This document shows positions 7,960 to 15,457 of a DNA stretch of 64,000 nt, in pieces. How positions within the stretch are numbered: position 1 is the first letter of the stretch; each line of letters begins with the position of its first letter. Source of the DNA: Faecalibacterium prausnitzii (GTDB lineage Bacteria; Bacillota; Clostridia; Oscillospirales; Ruminococcaceae). The notes below the pieces were generated by a model. That model was not told where the DNA came from. It saw only the letters and a program-made list of their open reading frames with translations, and made no database searches. The DNA lies in the NCBI RefSeq assembly GCF_003287495.1, contig NZ_PRLE01000001.1:248001-312000 (forward strand), in the 5' to 3' direction. Position numbers and translations under genes: made by a program.

Positions 7960-9183
7960 TTACTCGGTTACCCGTTCTGCCTGTTCCAGCATGGTCTGCG
8001 CAAAGATGCCGTACCCCCGGGTGGGGTCGTTGACCAGCACATGGGTGACTGCCCCCACCAGGCGGCCGTTCTGCACGATGGGGCTCCCGCTCATCCCCTG
8101 CACGATGCCGCCCGTCTGGGCCAGCAGTTCCCGGTCCACCACCCGGAGGACCATGTTGCGGCGGGGGTCCGCATCGCTGATCTTCTCAATTTTGACCCGG
8201 TAAGCCCGGGGCGTCTCGCCGGAGGTGGTCGTCCAGATCTCAGCGTCCCCAGCCTCCACCTCCTGCGCAAAGGCCACCTCCATCTTTTGGCCTGTAAACT
8301 GGGCGCGGGTGCTGCCGTAGACGCCGTTTTCCCCATTGATCCGGATGGTGCCGATGGCGTGGGCACTCAGGAAGCGGCCTTTCAGCTCTCCGGGACTGCC
8401 TGCCGTCCCCTTGCTGCATCCGGTGATCTGGCAGGGCACGATCTCGCCGCTGCGCAGGGCGATGCTCTCCCCGGTATCGCTGTCACTGATGGGATGGCCC
8501 AACCCCGCGAACACGCCCTTTTCCTCGTCGGCAAAGGTCAGGGTCCCCACCCCTGCCGAGGAATCCCGCACCCACATCCCGGCCCGCCACTGGCCTGCCG
8601 TGGCGTCCCAGGCAGGGGTCAGGGTGGTTTGCAGCTGTTCCCCGCCGCGGATATAGATGACCTCCACTTCCGCTCCCTGCGCCGCGTCCAGCGCAGCTTT
8701 CACGGCGTCATTGTTTTCCGTGGCGGTTTCTCCGATGCAGACCACCCGATCTCCCAGGTGCAGGCCCGCTGCCTTGGCGGGGTTGGCGGTGCTGCCATCT
8801 GCCCGGTCCACATCGGAAAAGCCCACGATGAGCGCCCCCTCGGAGAACATCTTGACCCCAAAGGGCGTCCCGCAGACGGTTACGCTGGGGCGTGTTGTCA
8901 CCACCGTGCGGATGGTCTTGACGGGCAGCCAGCCGCCCAAGGCCAGCGTGGTCTGGTAGCTGCCCACCGCACGGGTGCTGACAACATTCTGGCTCCCGTG
9001 CAGGCGCAGCGGCTCCACCCAGCCAAACCGGGGCAGCACAAGGGCCTGCTCAGGTTCCAGGTACACGCGGTCCGGCAGGCAGGCGTTCAGCCAGCCCAGC
9101 GCGGCGGCCAGCGCCGCCAGCAGATATACTGCTGCCAGCTTCACCCGCCGTCCTCTTCCGCTCCTGCGGTTCTGCTCTTCCAC
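7960..9183 (-). CDS. spoIVB: SpoIVB serine peptidase (S55)
   Basis: 407 residues. N-terminal membrane anchor (KLAAVYLLAALAAALGWLNA, residues 15-34), a PDZ domain at about 105-190 (GLHLGDRVVCIGETATENND), then the S55 protease domain with the catalytic His region GLGHPISDSDTG and the Ser region GIVQGMSGSPIVQNGRLVGA. The GTG at 9183 has AAAAGGGGG eight bases upstream; the longer frame would run into a tRNA. Family knowledge: SpoIVB is made in the forespore and cuts SpoIVFA to trigger sigma-K processing in the mother cell. Its presence with Spo0A shows the lineage keeps sporulation genes even if it is thought not to sporulate. Confidence 0.95.
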   Translation of the reverse strand: MEEQNRRSGRGRRVKLAAVYLLAALAAALGWLNACLPDRVYLEPEQALVLPRFGWVEPLRLHGSQNVVSTRAVGSYQTTLALGGWLPVKTIRTVVTTRPSVTVCGTPFGVKMFSEGALIVGFSDVDRADGSTANPAKAAGLHLGDRVVCIGETATENNDAVKAALDAAQGAEVEVIYIRGGEQLQTTLTPAWDATAGQWRAGMWVRDSSAGVGTLTFADEEKGVFAGLGHPISDSDTGESIALRSGEIVPCQITGCSKGTAGSPGELKGRFLSAHAIGTIRINGENGVYGSTRAQFTGQKMEVAFAQEVEAGDAEIWTTTSGETPRAYRVKIEKISDADPRRNMVLRVVDRELLAQTGGIVQGMSGSPIVQNGRLVGAVTHVLVNDPTRGYGIFAQTMLEQAERVTE

Positions 9184-9212
9184 GCGTTTTGCCCCCTTTT
9201 GCGGTTTGGGGG

Positions 9213-9219
9213 TAGTATG
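9213..9219 (-). promoter_or_regulatory. Possible forespore sigma-G/F type -10 before spoIVB
   Basis: CATACTA on the minus strand fits the CATNNTA -10 of sigma-G promoters and lies 30 bases before the GTG start, the right distance for a short leader. No convincing -35 partner is found 17-18 bases away, so this is tentative. Confidence 0.3.
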
Positions 9220-9288
9220 TGCAAAAGAAATGCGAATTATAAACAAAAAGAGCCCCTCAGCCAAAGCTGATGAGCTCATCTGTCTTTA

Positions 9289-9368
9289 TGCGGAAGAAGG
9301 GACTTGAACCCTCACTCACGAAGAACTGGTGCCTAAAACCAGCGCGTCTGCCGTTCCGCCACTTCCGC
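9289..9368 (-). tRNA. tRNA-Leu (UAG anticodon)
   Basis: Minus-strand cloverleaf: acceptor GCGGAAG / CTTCCGC, anticodon arm CTGGT-TTTAGGC-ACCAG with anticodon TAG, a variable arm TTCTTCGTGAG and T arm with GTTCAAGTC. About 80 nt. CCA is not encoded. It would read CUA (and other CUN by wobble). Confidence 0.95.
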
Positions 9369-9384
9369 ATATACCAACTTGATT

Positions 9385-9413
9385 AGTTTAGCAAGATTCA
9401 TGTAAAATGTCAA
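9385..9413 (-). promoter_or_regulatory. Promoter of tRNA-Leu(UAG)
   Basis: Minus strand perfect -35 TTGACA (9413-9408), 17-base spacer, -10 TAAACT (9390-9385), ending 17 bases before the mature tRNA. Confidence 0.7.
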
Positions 9414-9453
9414 TCATTTGCCGCACGATTCCCCTATTTCCCCCGGTAGACGT

Positions 9454-9554
9454 TCCTGACGTTCCAGAACCCGCGCACTCGTAAACAGCCCACTGGGCTG
9501 TTTACTGCCCCGCCTACGGCGTGGCCGTGCTGTTCAAATCCTCTCCTCCGCACA
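9454..9554 (+). repeat. tRNA-like remnant with internal palindrome
   Basis: On the plus strand, opposite to both tRNAs, the sequence ends GTTCAAATCC then CTCCTCCGCAC, which looks like the T arm and 3' acceptor side of a leucine-type tRNA. No matching GCGGAGG 5' half precedes it. Instead there is AAACAGCCCACTGGGCTGTTT (9488-9508), a palindrome. It may be a decayed tRNA, or the end of a recombined element. Confidence 0.4.
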
Positions 9555-9555
9555 A

Positions 9556-9585
9556 CAAAAAAACCAGAACACAATGTGTTCTGGT
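9556..9585 (-). terminator. Terminator of tRNA-Leu(GAG)
   Basis: Minus-strand hairpin ACCAGAACAC / GTGTTCTGGT (10 bp, 3-base loop) followed by seven T. It begins seven bases after the tRNA 3' end. Confidence 0.9.
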
Positions 9586-9591
9586 CTTTAG

Positions 9592-9672
9592 TGCGAAGGA
9601 GGGGATTTGAACCCCCAAGGATAAACCACACGCACCTCAAACGTGCGCGTCTGCCAGTTCCGCCACCTTCGC
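9592..9672 (-). tRNA. tRNA-Leu (GAG anticodon)
   Basis: Minus-strand cloverleaf: acceptor GCGAAGG / CCTTCGC, anticodon arm CACGT-TTGAGGT-GCGTG with anticodon GAG, a long variable arm and T arm GGGGGTTCAAATCCCC. About 81 nt, no encoded CCA. It reads CUC/CUU leucine codons, the common ones in this GC-rich genome. Confidence 0.94.
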
Positions 9673-9732
9673 ATACATCGGTGGTGCGTCCTGCGGTTTT
9701 GAGGTGGAAACCGTTGTGCGGACTGCTTGAGT

Positions 9733-9761
9733 ATATTATCATATTGCTCCTGGAAAGTCAA
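9733..9761 (-). promoter_or_regulatory. Promoter of tRNA-Leu(GAG)
   Basis: Minus strand -35 TTGACT (9761-9756), 17-base spacer, -10 TAATAT (9738-9733). Confidence 0.65.
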
Positions 9762-9845
9762 GCTTTTTCATAGATTTTTTTGGTGCTCATATCCTATAAA
9801 AGACCCTTTGAAACAAGAAACAACTTACAAAGGAGGATTTTGGAG

Positions 9846-10676
9846 ATGCGGTTTTCCAAAAAGAATTTTCTGCTCGGTGCAGCACTGTTGTTCTTGGGCA
9901 CGGCGCTTGGGTTTGGCCTCGGGAATTTCTTTGGTGCGGCGCCGCTCATTGGCTGCCGGGAGAACGATTTGACCCCGGTGCCGGACACGGAATTCCTCAC
10001 ACCTGCCCCCAGCTCTGAGCCCGCTGTGTCCCAGCCGTCTGCACCACCTGAAAAATGGGTCTGCCTGACTTTTGACGACGGCCCCAGCAAAACAACGCCC
10101 GCAGTGCTGGAGGCTCTGAACAATGCAGGGGTCAAAGCGACATTTTTTGTCGTTGCCACGGGCTACAACGAAAAATATCTGCCATTGTTGGCGGAAGCAT
10201 CCGCCGCCGGGCACCAAATCGCGTTCCACTCCGCCTCCCACGAATACAGCGACATCTACCGCGGCTCTGATGCCTACTGGCAGGACATCGCCCTGCTGAA
10301 ACAGCGCGTCAGTCCTTACATCAACGCCGAGAGCATTCGCTATTTGCGCTTTCCGGGCGGAAGCACCAATACCGTCAGCCGCCGTTATGGCGGAAAAGGG
10401 CTGATGAAACAATTAAAATCCGAAGTGGAACAGAAAGGCTACCAGTGGGTAGACTGGAACGTCTGCGCGGAGGATGCTGTGGGCGGGCACCCCAGCGCGG
10501 ATACCATCTACCGCAACGTGGTGCGGGAGACCGGCGAGCAGATCCACTGCGTGGTGCTGATGCACGACTCTGCCACCACCCGCACCACCGCCGAGGCGCT
10601 GCCGGATATCATCCGTTGGTATACGGATAACGGCTATGCCTTTTTGACCGTAGCCGAGGCGCTGCCGCTGGGGTAA
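9846..10676 (+). CDS. Polysaccharide deacetylase (NodB/PdaA family)
   Basis: 276 residues. N-terminal anchor or signal (NFLLGAALLFLGTALGFGLGNFF, residues 7-29), a Pro/Ser-rich linker to about residue 65, then a NodB homology domain. Catalytic motifs are visible: motif 1 TFDDGPS with the base Asp and metal Asp, motif 2 HSASHEYS with the two metal His, motif 3 RFPGGSTN and motif 5 LMHDS. AGGAGG lies nine bases before the ATG at 9846. Family knowledge: these zinc enzymes remove N-acetyl groups from peptidoglycan or other cell-surface glycans outside the membrane. The Ser in HSxSH and full motif set suggest an active enzyme. Confidence 0.92.
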   Translation: MRFSKKNFLLGAALLFLGTALGFGLGNFFGAAPLIGCRENDLTPVPDTEFLTPAPSSEPAVSQPSAPPEKWVCLTFDDGPSKTTPAVLEALNNAGVKATFFVVATGYNEKYLPLLAEASAAGHQIAFHSASHEYSDIYRGSDAYWQDIALLKQRVSPYINAESIRYLRFPGGSTNTVSRRYGGKGLMKQLKSEVEQKGYQWVDWNVCAEDAVGGHPSADTIYRNVVRETGEQIHCVVLMHDSATTRTTAEALPDIIRWYTDNGYAFLTVAEALPLG

Positions 10677-10682
10677 TGCGCC

Positions 10683-11528
10683 TTACAGCCACTTTTCAAA
10701 GCAGCGTCCCAGCAGCACCCCGGCAGAGACCAGCACCGCCAGCCAGAGCCAGCCTGCACCGCCGGTCACCAACCACCCTGCCGCCAGAATAGCGACAAAG
10801 GTGCACACCGGCGGCACAGCGATACGCAGGATACGCAGCAGCTTTTCCCGCCGGGGCGGCAGTCCGGTGTCCAGCTGCTCGGGGTGCACGGCATCGCAGC
10901 AGATCTCGTCCCGGTACTTGCCCGGGTTGCGGTAGGCCTTATACGCGATGCCGTCCAGCGAAAACTCCGGGTACATTCCCTCTTTGGTCAGGGCGAAAAG
11001 CATTTCCTTTTCCTCTGCGTAGGCCTGCAAAGCCGCCGTAAACTCCTGCGGGGTGTTGATGCTGCCCTGCGGGATAAAGAAAAAGTGCTTCTGATGCTGC
11101 ACCTGCGCCAGCGTGCAGTAATCCTGCAGCCAGCCGGAGAAGAAGTCCTGCTGCGGGGCGGGGCTTTCCATGCGGGTCAGGCAGGCGTCCACATCCAGCG
11201 TGTCCGCCTGCGGAGCCTGCCGGGCAAGGTCGGCGCAAAACTGCATGGCTGCTGCCAGCTGCGCCGCCTGCTGCTCCAGCACGGTCTGCTGGGCTTGCAG
11301 CGCCTGCTGCAGGGGCTGTTCCCCGCGCAGCACCGCCTTGATGGTAGGCAGCGGCACATCCAGCATCCGCAGCATACGGATGAGCTTGAGGGTACGGATG
11401 TTCCCGGCGGTGTAATCGCGGTAATCGTTGCCCTGCCTGCGTGCCGGTGTGAAGAGCCCCTCTTTTTCATAAAAGCGGATGTTCGGGGCGGACACACCGC
11501 TTTGTTCGGAAGCCTGTTTGATATTCAT
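10683..11528 (-). CDS. MerR family transcriptional regulator with C-terminal membrane spans
   Basis: 281 residues. The N-terminus is a MerR winged helix (NIKQASEQSGVSAPNIRFYEKEGL, then RQGNDYRDYTAGNIRTLKLI), followed by a dimerisation helix rich in Gln and Ala (residues 80-120). The middle part (residues 120-230) is a probable sensor with no recognised family. The last 50 residues hold two hydrophobic segments (RIAVPPVCTFVAILAAGWLV and WLWLAVLVSAGVLLG) with a short charged end. That layout predicts a membrane-tethered regulator. GGAGGTGAAG precedes the ATG at 11528. Its promoter has a dyad in the spacer, so it probably controls itself. Confidence 0.85.
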   Translation of the reverse strand: MNIKQASEQSGVSAPNIRFYEKEGLFTPARRQGNDYRDYTAGNIRTLKLIRMLRMLDVPLPTIKAVLRGEQPLQQALQAQQTVLEQQAAQLAAAMQFCADLARQAPQADTLDVDACLTRMESPAPQQDFFSGWLQDYCTLAQVQHQKHFFFIPQGSINTPQEFTAALQAYAEEKEMLFALTKEGMYPEFSLDGIAYKAYRNPGKYRDEICCDAVHPEQLDTGLPPRREKLLRILRIAVPPVCTFVAILAAGWLVTGGAGWLWLAVLVSAGVLLGRCFEKWL

Positions 11529-11549
11529 TTGCTTCACCTCCGCCCTTAC

Positions 11550-11578
11550 ATTACACCTTAAAGCCGGTTGAAGGTCAA
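11550..11578 (-). promoter_or_regulatory. Promoter and MerR-type operator
   Basis: Minus strand -35 TTGACC (11578-11573), 17-base spacer, -10 TGTAAT (11555-11550). An imperfect dyad ACCTT...AAGGT (11575-11555) fills the spacer, the normal position for a MerR operator. Confidence 0.6.
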
Positions 11579-11588
11579 GGCTTTTGCG

Positions 11589-11630
11589 CAAAAAACAGAG
11601 CCGCCGCACAAAAATGTGCAGACGGCTCTG
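11589..11630 (-). terminator. Terminator after the M18 aminopeptidase gene
   Basis: Minus-strand hairpin CAGAGCCG-CTGCAC / GTGC-CGGCTCTG with six T. Confidence 0.8.
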
Positions 11631-11648
11631 TGAAAAGATGTTTTTATG

Positions 11649-11690
11649 ATATGTATGTCACAGTCTGTGGCCGTGACATACATATTTTTT
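11649..11690. terminator. Second hairpin downstream of the aminopeptidase stop
   Basis: Perfect 13-bp stem ATATGTATGTCAC / GTGACATACATAT (11649-11661 and 11673-11685) with an 11-base loop. The T run lies on its plus-strand side, so as a minus-strand terminator it is incomplete; it may protect the mRNA 3' end ahead of the better terminator at 11589-11630. Confidence 0.5.
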
Positions 11691-11694
11691 ATTT

Positions 11695-13098
11695 TTAGTC
11701 CGCAGACTGGCAGAACAGGACGAATGCACGGTAAGCCATGTACAGGTCGGTCTTGTGGATGACCTCGAACGGAGAGTGCATGGAAAGCACGGGCACGCCG
11801 ATGTCAATGACGGGGATGCCGCGGTTTGCCACATACTTGGCAATGGTGCCGCCGCCGCCCAGATCCAGACGGCCCAGCTCACCGATCTGCCATGCCACGT
11901 CGTTCTCGTCCATCATGCGGGTAACATAGCCCACCAGCTCGGCGGAAGCGTCGTTGGCAGCGCTCTTGCCGCGGCTGCCAGTGTACTTGAACAGGGCGAT
12001 GCCGCGGCCTGCGTAGGTGCCGTTCTTGGGCTCAAAGGCGCTGGCCCAGGACGGATCGTAAGCGGCGGTCACGTCGGCAGAGAGGCAGACGCTGTTCTGG
12101 AATGCAATGATGTCATCCTGACCGGCGGCGCGGCAGAGCTGCTGCATAAAGTGGAAGACGTACATGCTCTGCATACCGGTCACGCCGTCGGAGCCGATCT
12201 CTTCCTTATCGGTCAGGACGCAGACGGTGGTGAACGCGGGGTTCTTGGTCTCGATCTCCGCCATCAGAGCGGGGTAAGCATCGACCCGGTCATCGTGGCC
12301 GTAGCCGCCCAGCAGGGCGCGGTCAAAGCCGACGTCACGGCACTTGTAAGCGGGCACGACCTCGATCTCAGCGCGGGTGAAGTCTTTCTCGGTGATGCCG
12401 TACTTCTCGTTGAGGAGGATCATCGTGTTGAGCTTGACGGCCTCCTTGATGTCGGCATCCTCCACAGCCTCGGAGCCGATGAGAATGTTGAGCTCCTCCG
12501 CCTTGATGCCCTCGCTCAGCTTCCGCTCGTTCTGCTCAGCCCCCAGATGAGGCAGCAGGTCGGTGATGCAGAAGACGGGATCAGACTCGTCCTCGCCCAC
12601 ATTCACGCTGACAGTGGTGCCGTCGGCACGGGAGAACACGCCGTGGATGGCCAGCGGCATGGTGCCCCACTGATACTTGCGGATGCCGCCATAGTAGTGG
12701 GTCTTGAAATAGCTGAAATGGTCGGACTCGTACAGCGGGTTGGGGCGCAGATCCAAGCGGGGGCTGTCGGTGTGGGCAATGACCAGGTGGAAGCCCTCCT
12801 CATAGGGACGGGTGCCGATGGTGGAAGCCACGACAGCCTTGTTCAGCTGGAGGAAGTAGACCTTATCACCGGGGGCGTAAGTCTTTTTGGGGTCAAACAG
12901 CTGGTAGCCAGCGTCTTTCAGCATCTGCTCGCTCTCAGCGGCCACCTCGCGCTCGGTCTTGCCGTTATCGAGGAACTTGCGGTAGCCCTCTGCAAAATCG
13001 GCGGCTGCCTTTTTGACATCTGCGGATTTGTCCGCCGCGTAAGCGGGGGTATAGAGCAGCTTTTCGGCCAGCTGCTGGGTCGGAGTTTTTTCTGCCAT
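11695..13098 (-). CDS. apeA: M18 family aminopeptidase
   Basis: 467 residues, the normal length for the family. Metal-binding and catalytic stretches are clear: HLVIAHTDSPRLDLRPN (first His and Asp), VLTDKEEIGSDGVTGMQS (the catalytic Glu pair), CLSADVTAAYDP, LDLGGGGTIAKYVANRG and the C-terminal GVPVLSMHSPFEVIHKTDLY with the last His ligand. AGGAGAAATTCT precedes the ATG. Family knowledge: cytoplasmic dodecameric zinc or cobalt peptidase removing N-terminal acidic and neutral residues from peptides. It is transcribed alone, ending at two hairpins. The symbol is by analogy only. Confidence 0.93.
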   Translation of the reverse strand: MAEKTPTQQLAEKLLYTPAYAADKSADVKKAAADFAEGYRKFLDNGKTEREVAAESEQMLKDAGYQLFDPKKTYAPGDKVYFLQLNKAVVASTIGTRPYEEGFHLVIAHTDSPRLDLRPNPLYESDHFSYFKTHYYGGIRKYQWGTMPLAIHGVFSRADGTTVSVNVGEDESDPVFCITDLLPHLGAEQNERKLSEGIKAEELNILIGSEAVEDADIKEAVKLNTMILLNEKYGITEKDFTRAEIEVVPAYKCRDVGFDRALLGGYGHDDRVDAYPALMAEIETKNPAFTTVCVLTDKEEIGSDGVTGMQSMYVFHFMQQLCRAAGQDDIIAFQNSVCLSADVTAAYDPSWASAFEPKNGTYAGRGIALFKYTGSRGKSAANDASAELVGYVTRMMDENDVAWQIGELGRLDLGGGGTIAKYVANRGIPVIDIGVPVLSMHSPFEVIHKTDLYMAYRAFVLFCQSAD

Positions 13099-13184
13099 AG
13101 AATTTCTCCTGCCTTTCTGTTTTCTATCCTAAATATTTGAAACCAGCGGGTCTTCCCTGCCGGTTTTACCAAATTTTGTCCGGC

Positions 13185-13751
13185 TCACGGCGTGCCGTAA
13201 AGCCGGGTGTACACGCCGTAGCAGGCGGTGATCTTTTCCACATAGTGGTGCATCTGGTTGTACGGGAAGCCTTTCAGGGTCTGCCCGTCGGAGGAATGCT
13301 CCTCCATCTGCAGCAGGGTGTCCACCGTGCCCCAGCCGCTGTGGTAGGCAGCCGCTGCCGTGGCTACATCGTTGCTGTAGCGTTCCATGCACAGGTGCAG
13401 GTAGTAGCAGCCAAACCGGATGCTCACGGCAGGGTCGTAGAGGTCACCAAATGTCAGGTCCTCGTCCGGGGCGATCTTGCTCCGCAGCCAGAGGAATGTT
13501 TCCTCCGTCATCTGCATCAGGCCCCGGGCCTCTACGGCAGAGGTGGCATCCGGGTCAAACCCGCTCTCCGTGCGGATAAACGAGTAGACCAGCAGCGGGT
13601 CCAGCTGATAGGCCTGCGCCCACTGCTCCACAATGGCCTGATATTTGCGGGGGTAGAACTGCTGCTCCACCTGATCGCGGACCGACGGCACCGAGAGCAC
13701 CACCATCCCCACCAGCGCCAAAAGCACCAGGGCTTTCATCAATTTTTTCAA
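13185..13751 (-). CDS. Lytic transglycosylase (SLT domain)
   Basis: 188 residues. An N-terminal anchor (LVLLALVGMVVLSVPS) is followed by a compact SLT domain. The catalytic Glu is in VYSFIRTESGFDPDA, then the family motif ARGLMQMTEETFLW, and later CYYLHLCMERY with the AAAYHSGWGTV motif. Family knowledge: cuts peptidoglycan glycan strands outside the membrane, releasing anhydro-muropeptides. It overlaps coaE by four bases (ATGA) and is the last gene of the prfA-tsaC-coaE run. In other Clostridia a similar small transglycosylase follows coaE. Confidence 0.92.
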   Translation of the reverse strand: MKKLMKALVLLALVGMVVLSVPSVRDQVEQQFYPRKYQAIVEQWAQAYQLDPLLVYSFIRTESGFDPDATSAVEARGLMQMTEETFLWLRSKIAPDEDLTFGDLYDPAVSIRFGCYYLHLCMERYSNDVATAAAAYHSGWGTVDTLLQMEEHSSDGQTLKGFPYNQMHHYVEKITACYGVYTRLYGTP

Positions 13752-14377
13752 AATGGACGCGCCACCCCGTCTTTCCCGGCCGCCTCAGCCAGCAGCTGCT
13801 CACACAGTGTGTTGGCGGAAGCTTCCAGCGCCTCCAGCGCTCCGTCGTTGCAAAGGACGTAATCCGCATGGGCACGCAGCGTTTCTTCGGGTGTCTGCGC
13901 ATTCAGGCGGCGGGCAGCCATCTCCGGTGAAATGCCGTCCCGGGCCGCAATGCGGGCCACACTGGTAGCAAAGGGAGCGGTCACGACCGCCAACCGGTCA
14001 CATTCCGCTTCCGCCTCCGTGCCCACAATGACAGCCCCATCCAGCACAAAGAGGCGGTTTCCAGCTTCCTGCGCCGCCTGTTTCGCTGCCCGGATGCGGC
14101 GGAGGATTTCCGGGTGGGTCAGCGCGTCCAGCGCCCGCTTGCCCTCCGGCGTTGCAAAGGCCCGGTCTGCCAGCAGGCGGCGGTCCAGCGTGCCATCTGC
14201 CCGGAGGATATCGTCCCCGAACCGCTCCGCCAGCTGGGGCAGCAATGGCGAGCCCGGGAGCAAGATCTCCCGGGACATCTGATCGGCATCGGCCAGCGGG
14301 ACACCGTGTGCAGCAAAAATAGACGTGACCGTGGATTTGCCGCAGCCGCTGCGGCCCGTAATGCCCAGCGTGATCAT
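13748..14377 (-). CDS. coaE: Dephospho-CoA kinase
   Basis: 209 residues. P-loop GITGRSGCGKSTV (residues 5-17), the DADQMSREIL substrate region, and LDALTHPEILRRI, typical of CoaE. The C-terminal part carries AARRLNAQTPEETLRAHADYVLCNDG, the lid and closing motif. Family knowledge: phosphorylates the 3'-OH of dephospho-CoA in the last step of coenzyme A synthesis. It overlaps tsaC upstream and the transglycosylase downstream by four bases each, so all three are made from one message. Confidence 0.95.
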   Translation of the reverse strand: MITLGITGRSGCGKSTVTSIFAAHGVPLADADQMSREILLPGSPLLPQLAERFGDDILRADGTLDRRLLADRAFATPEGKRALDALTHPEILRRIRAAKQAAQEAGNRLFVLDGAVIVGTEAEAECDRLAVVTAPFATSVARIAARDGISPEMAARRLNAQTPEETLRAHADYVLCNDGALEALEASANTLCEQLLAEAAGKDGVARPF

Positions 14378-15399
14378 AGCTTGATCACCCGGAATGCCGC
14401 CGCCCGGATCAGGCGGTTGTAAACAGCCATGGAGAGGCCGTCTTTCTGGGGGCAGCGGGCATAGACCACGGAATCTCCCTGCTCATCCAGTGCGCGCAGG
14501 CTCCGGAAGATGTGCTTGGCCTGGTCGGCACCATCGCCCTCGCGGCCATACTCCACGCAGGGCACTCCCAGCTTTTCGGCCTCGCCGGTAAAGCAGAGGC
14601 AGCTGGGGTTCTGGTCGGCGTGGGCGTCCACATACGCCTTGAACTGCTCAAAGCTGCCCTCCAGCAGGGTCACATCCGCCTTGGGGGCGTAGTGCTTATA
14701 CTTCATGCCGGGGCTGCGGACCACAGCGCCCTCCGGCAGCTTTTCGAGGATGGCTTTGGAAACTTCCACTTCCTCGCCGAGGGCGCGTTCCAGCTCTTCC
14801 AATGTAATGTGGCCGGGGCGGAACAGGGTGGGCTTCTCGCCCACCACCGAGATGACGGTGGATTCCACGCCCACCGCGCACTCGCCGCCATCCAGGATCA
14901 GCGGCAGGCGGCCATCCATATCGGTAAAGACGTCCTGCGCGTTGGTGGGGCTGGGCTTGCCGGAGAGGTTGGCCGAGGGGGCTGCAAAGGCGCAGCCGCT
15001 CTGCCGGATGATGGCCTGCACCACCGGGTGGCTGGGCATCCGGATGCCCACGGTATCCAGACCGGCACAGCACTCCGCTGCCACCTCCGGGCCGCGGGGC
15101 ATGATGATGGTCAGGGGGCCAGGGCAGAACGCCGCCATCAGCAGCTGGGCACGCTCCGGCACCTCACTGACAAGGCCGGGCAGCATGTCCGGGCCTGCAA
15201 TGTGGACGATGAGGGGGTTATCCTGCGGGCGTCCCTTTGCCACAAAGATTTTTTTGACGGCTTCCCCGTTGCGGGCGTCGGCTGCAATGCCGTACACCGT
15301 TTCCGTAGGGAGAGCCACCAGCTCTCCCTGCCGCAGAAGCTCTGCGCCGCGGGCGATGCCTGCCGCATCCGCCGGGCGAAGTTCCGTTTTTATTTTCAT
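14374..15399 (-). CDS. tsaC: L-threonylcarbamoyladenylate synthase (Sua5/TsaC)
   Basis: 341 residues, the long Sua5 form. The YrdC-type domain (residues 1-205) has ALPTETVYGIAADA, the KGRPQDNPLIVHI loop, MAAFCPGPLTIIMPR and AFAAPSANLSGKPSPT. The C-terminal Sua5 domain (about 230-341) follows the linker RSPGMKYKHYAPKADV. Family knowledge: makes threonylcarbamoyl-AMP, the donor for t6A37 in ANN-decoding tRNAs. Two ATGs are possible, 15408 and 15399; the second gives the family-like start MKIKTELRP and a better distance from AAAAGAG, so I use it. Confidence 0.93.
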   Translation of the reverse strand: MKIKTELRPADAAGIARGAELLRQGELVALPTETVYGIAADARNGEAVKKIFVAKGRPQDNPLIVHIAGPDMLPGLVSEVPERAQLLMAAFCPGPLTIIMPRGPEVAAECCAGLDTVGIRMPSHPVVQAIIRQSGCAFAAPSANLSGKPSPTNAQDVFTDMDGRLPLILDGGECAVGVESTVISVVGEKPTLFRPGHITLEELERALGEEVEVSKAILEKLPEGAVVRSPGMKYKHYAPKADVTLLEGSFEQFKAYVDAHADQNPSCLCFTGEAEKLGVPCVEYGREGDGADQAKHIFRSLRALDEQGDSVVYARCPQKDGLSMAVYNRLIRAAAFRVIKL

Positions 15400-15421
15400 A
15401 CAAATCATCGCTCTTTTCTAC

Positions 15422-15443
15422 TGTAAAGTATAGTTTCTTTACA
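15422..15443. promoter_or_regulatory. Perfect inverted repeat between prfA and tsaC
   Basis: TGTAAAG (15422-15428), 8-base spacer, CTTTACA (15437-15443). The spacer on the minus strand holds TATACT-like sequence (AAACTATA then CT). It looks like an operator over a -10 box; it has no T run to act as terminator. Confidence 0.45.
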
Positions 15444-15457
15444 CCGTTTCGTGCGTA

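Noticed and set aside
9434-9742. 102-residue frame across the tRNA region
   Set aside because: It reads through a tRNA gene and the tRNA-like remnant; typical false gene from tRNA repeats.
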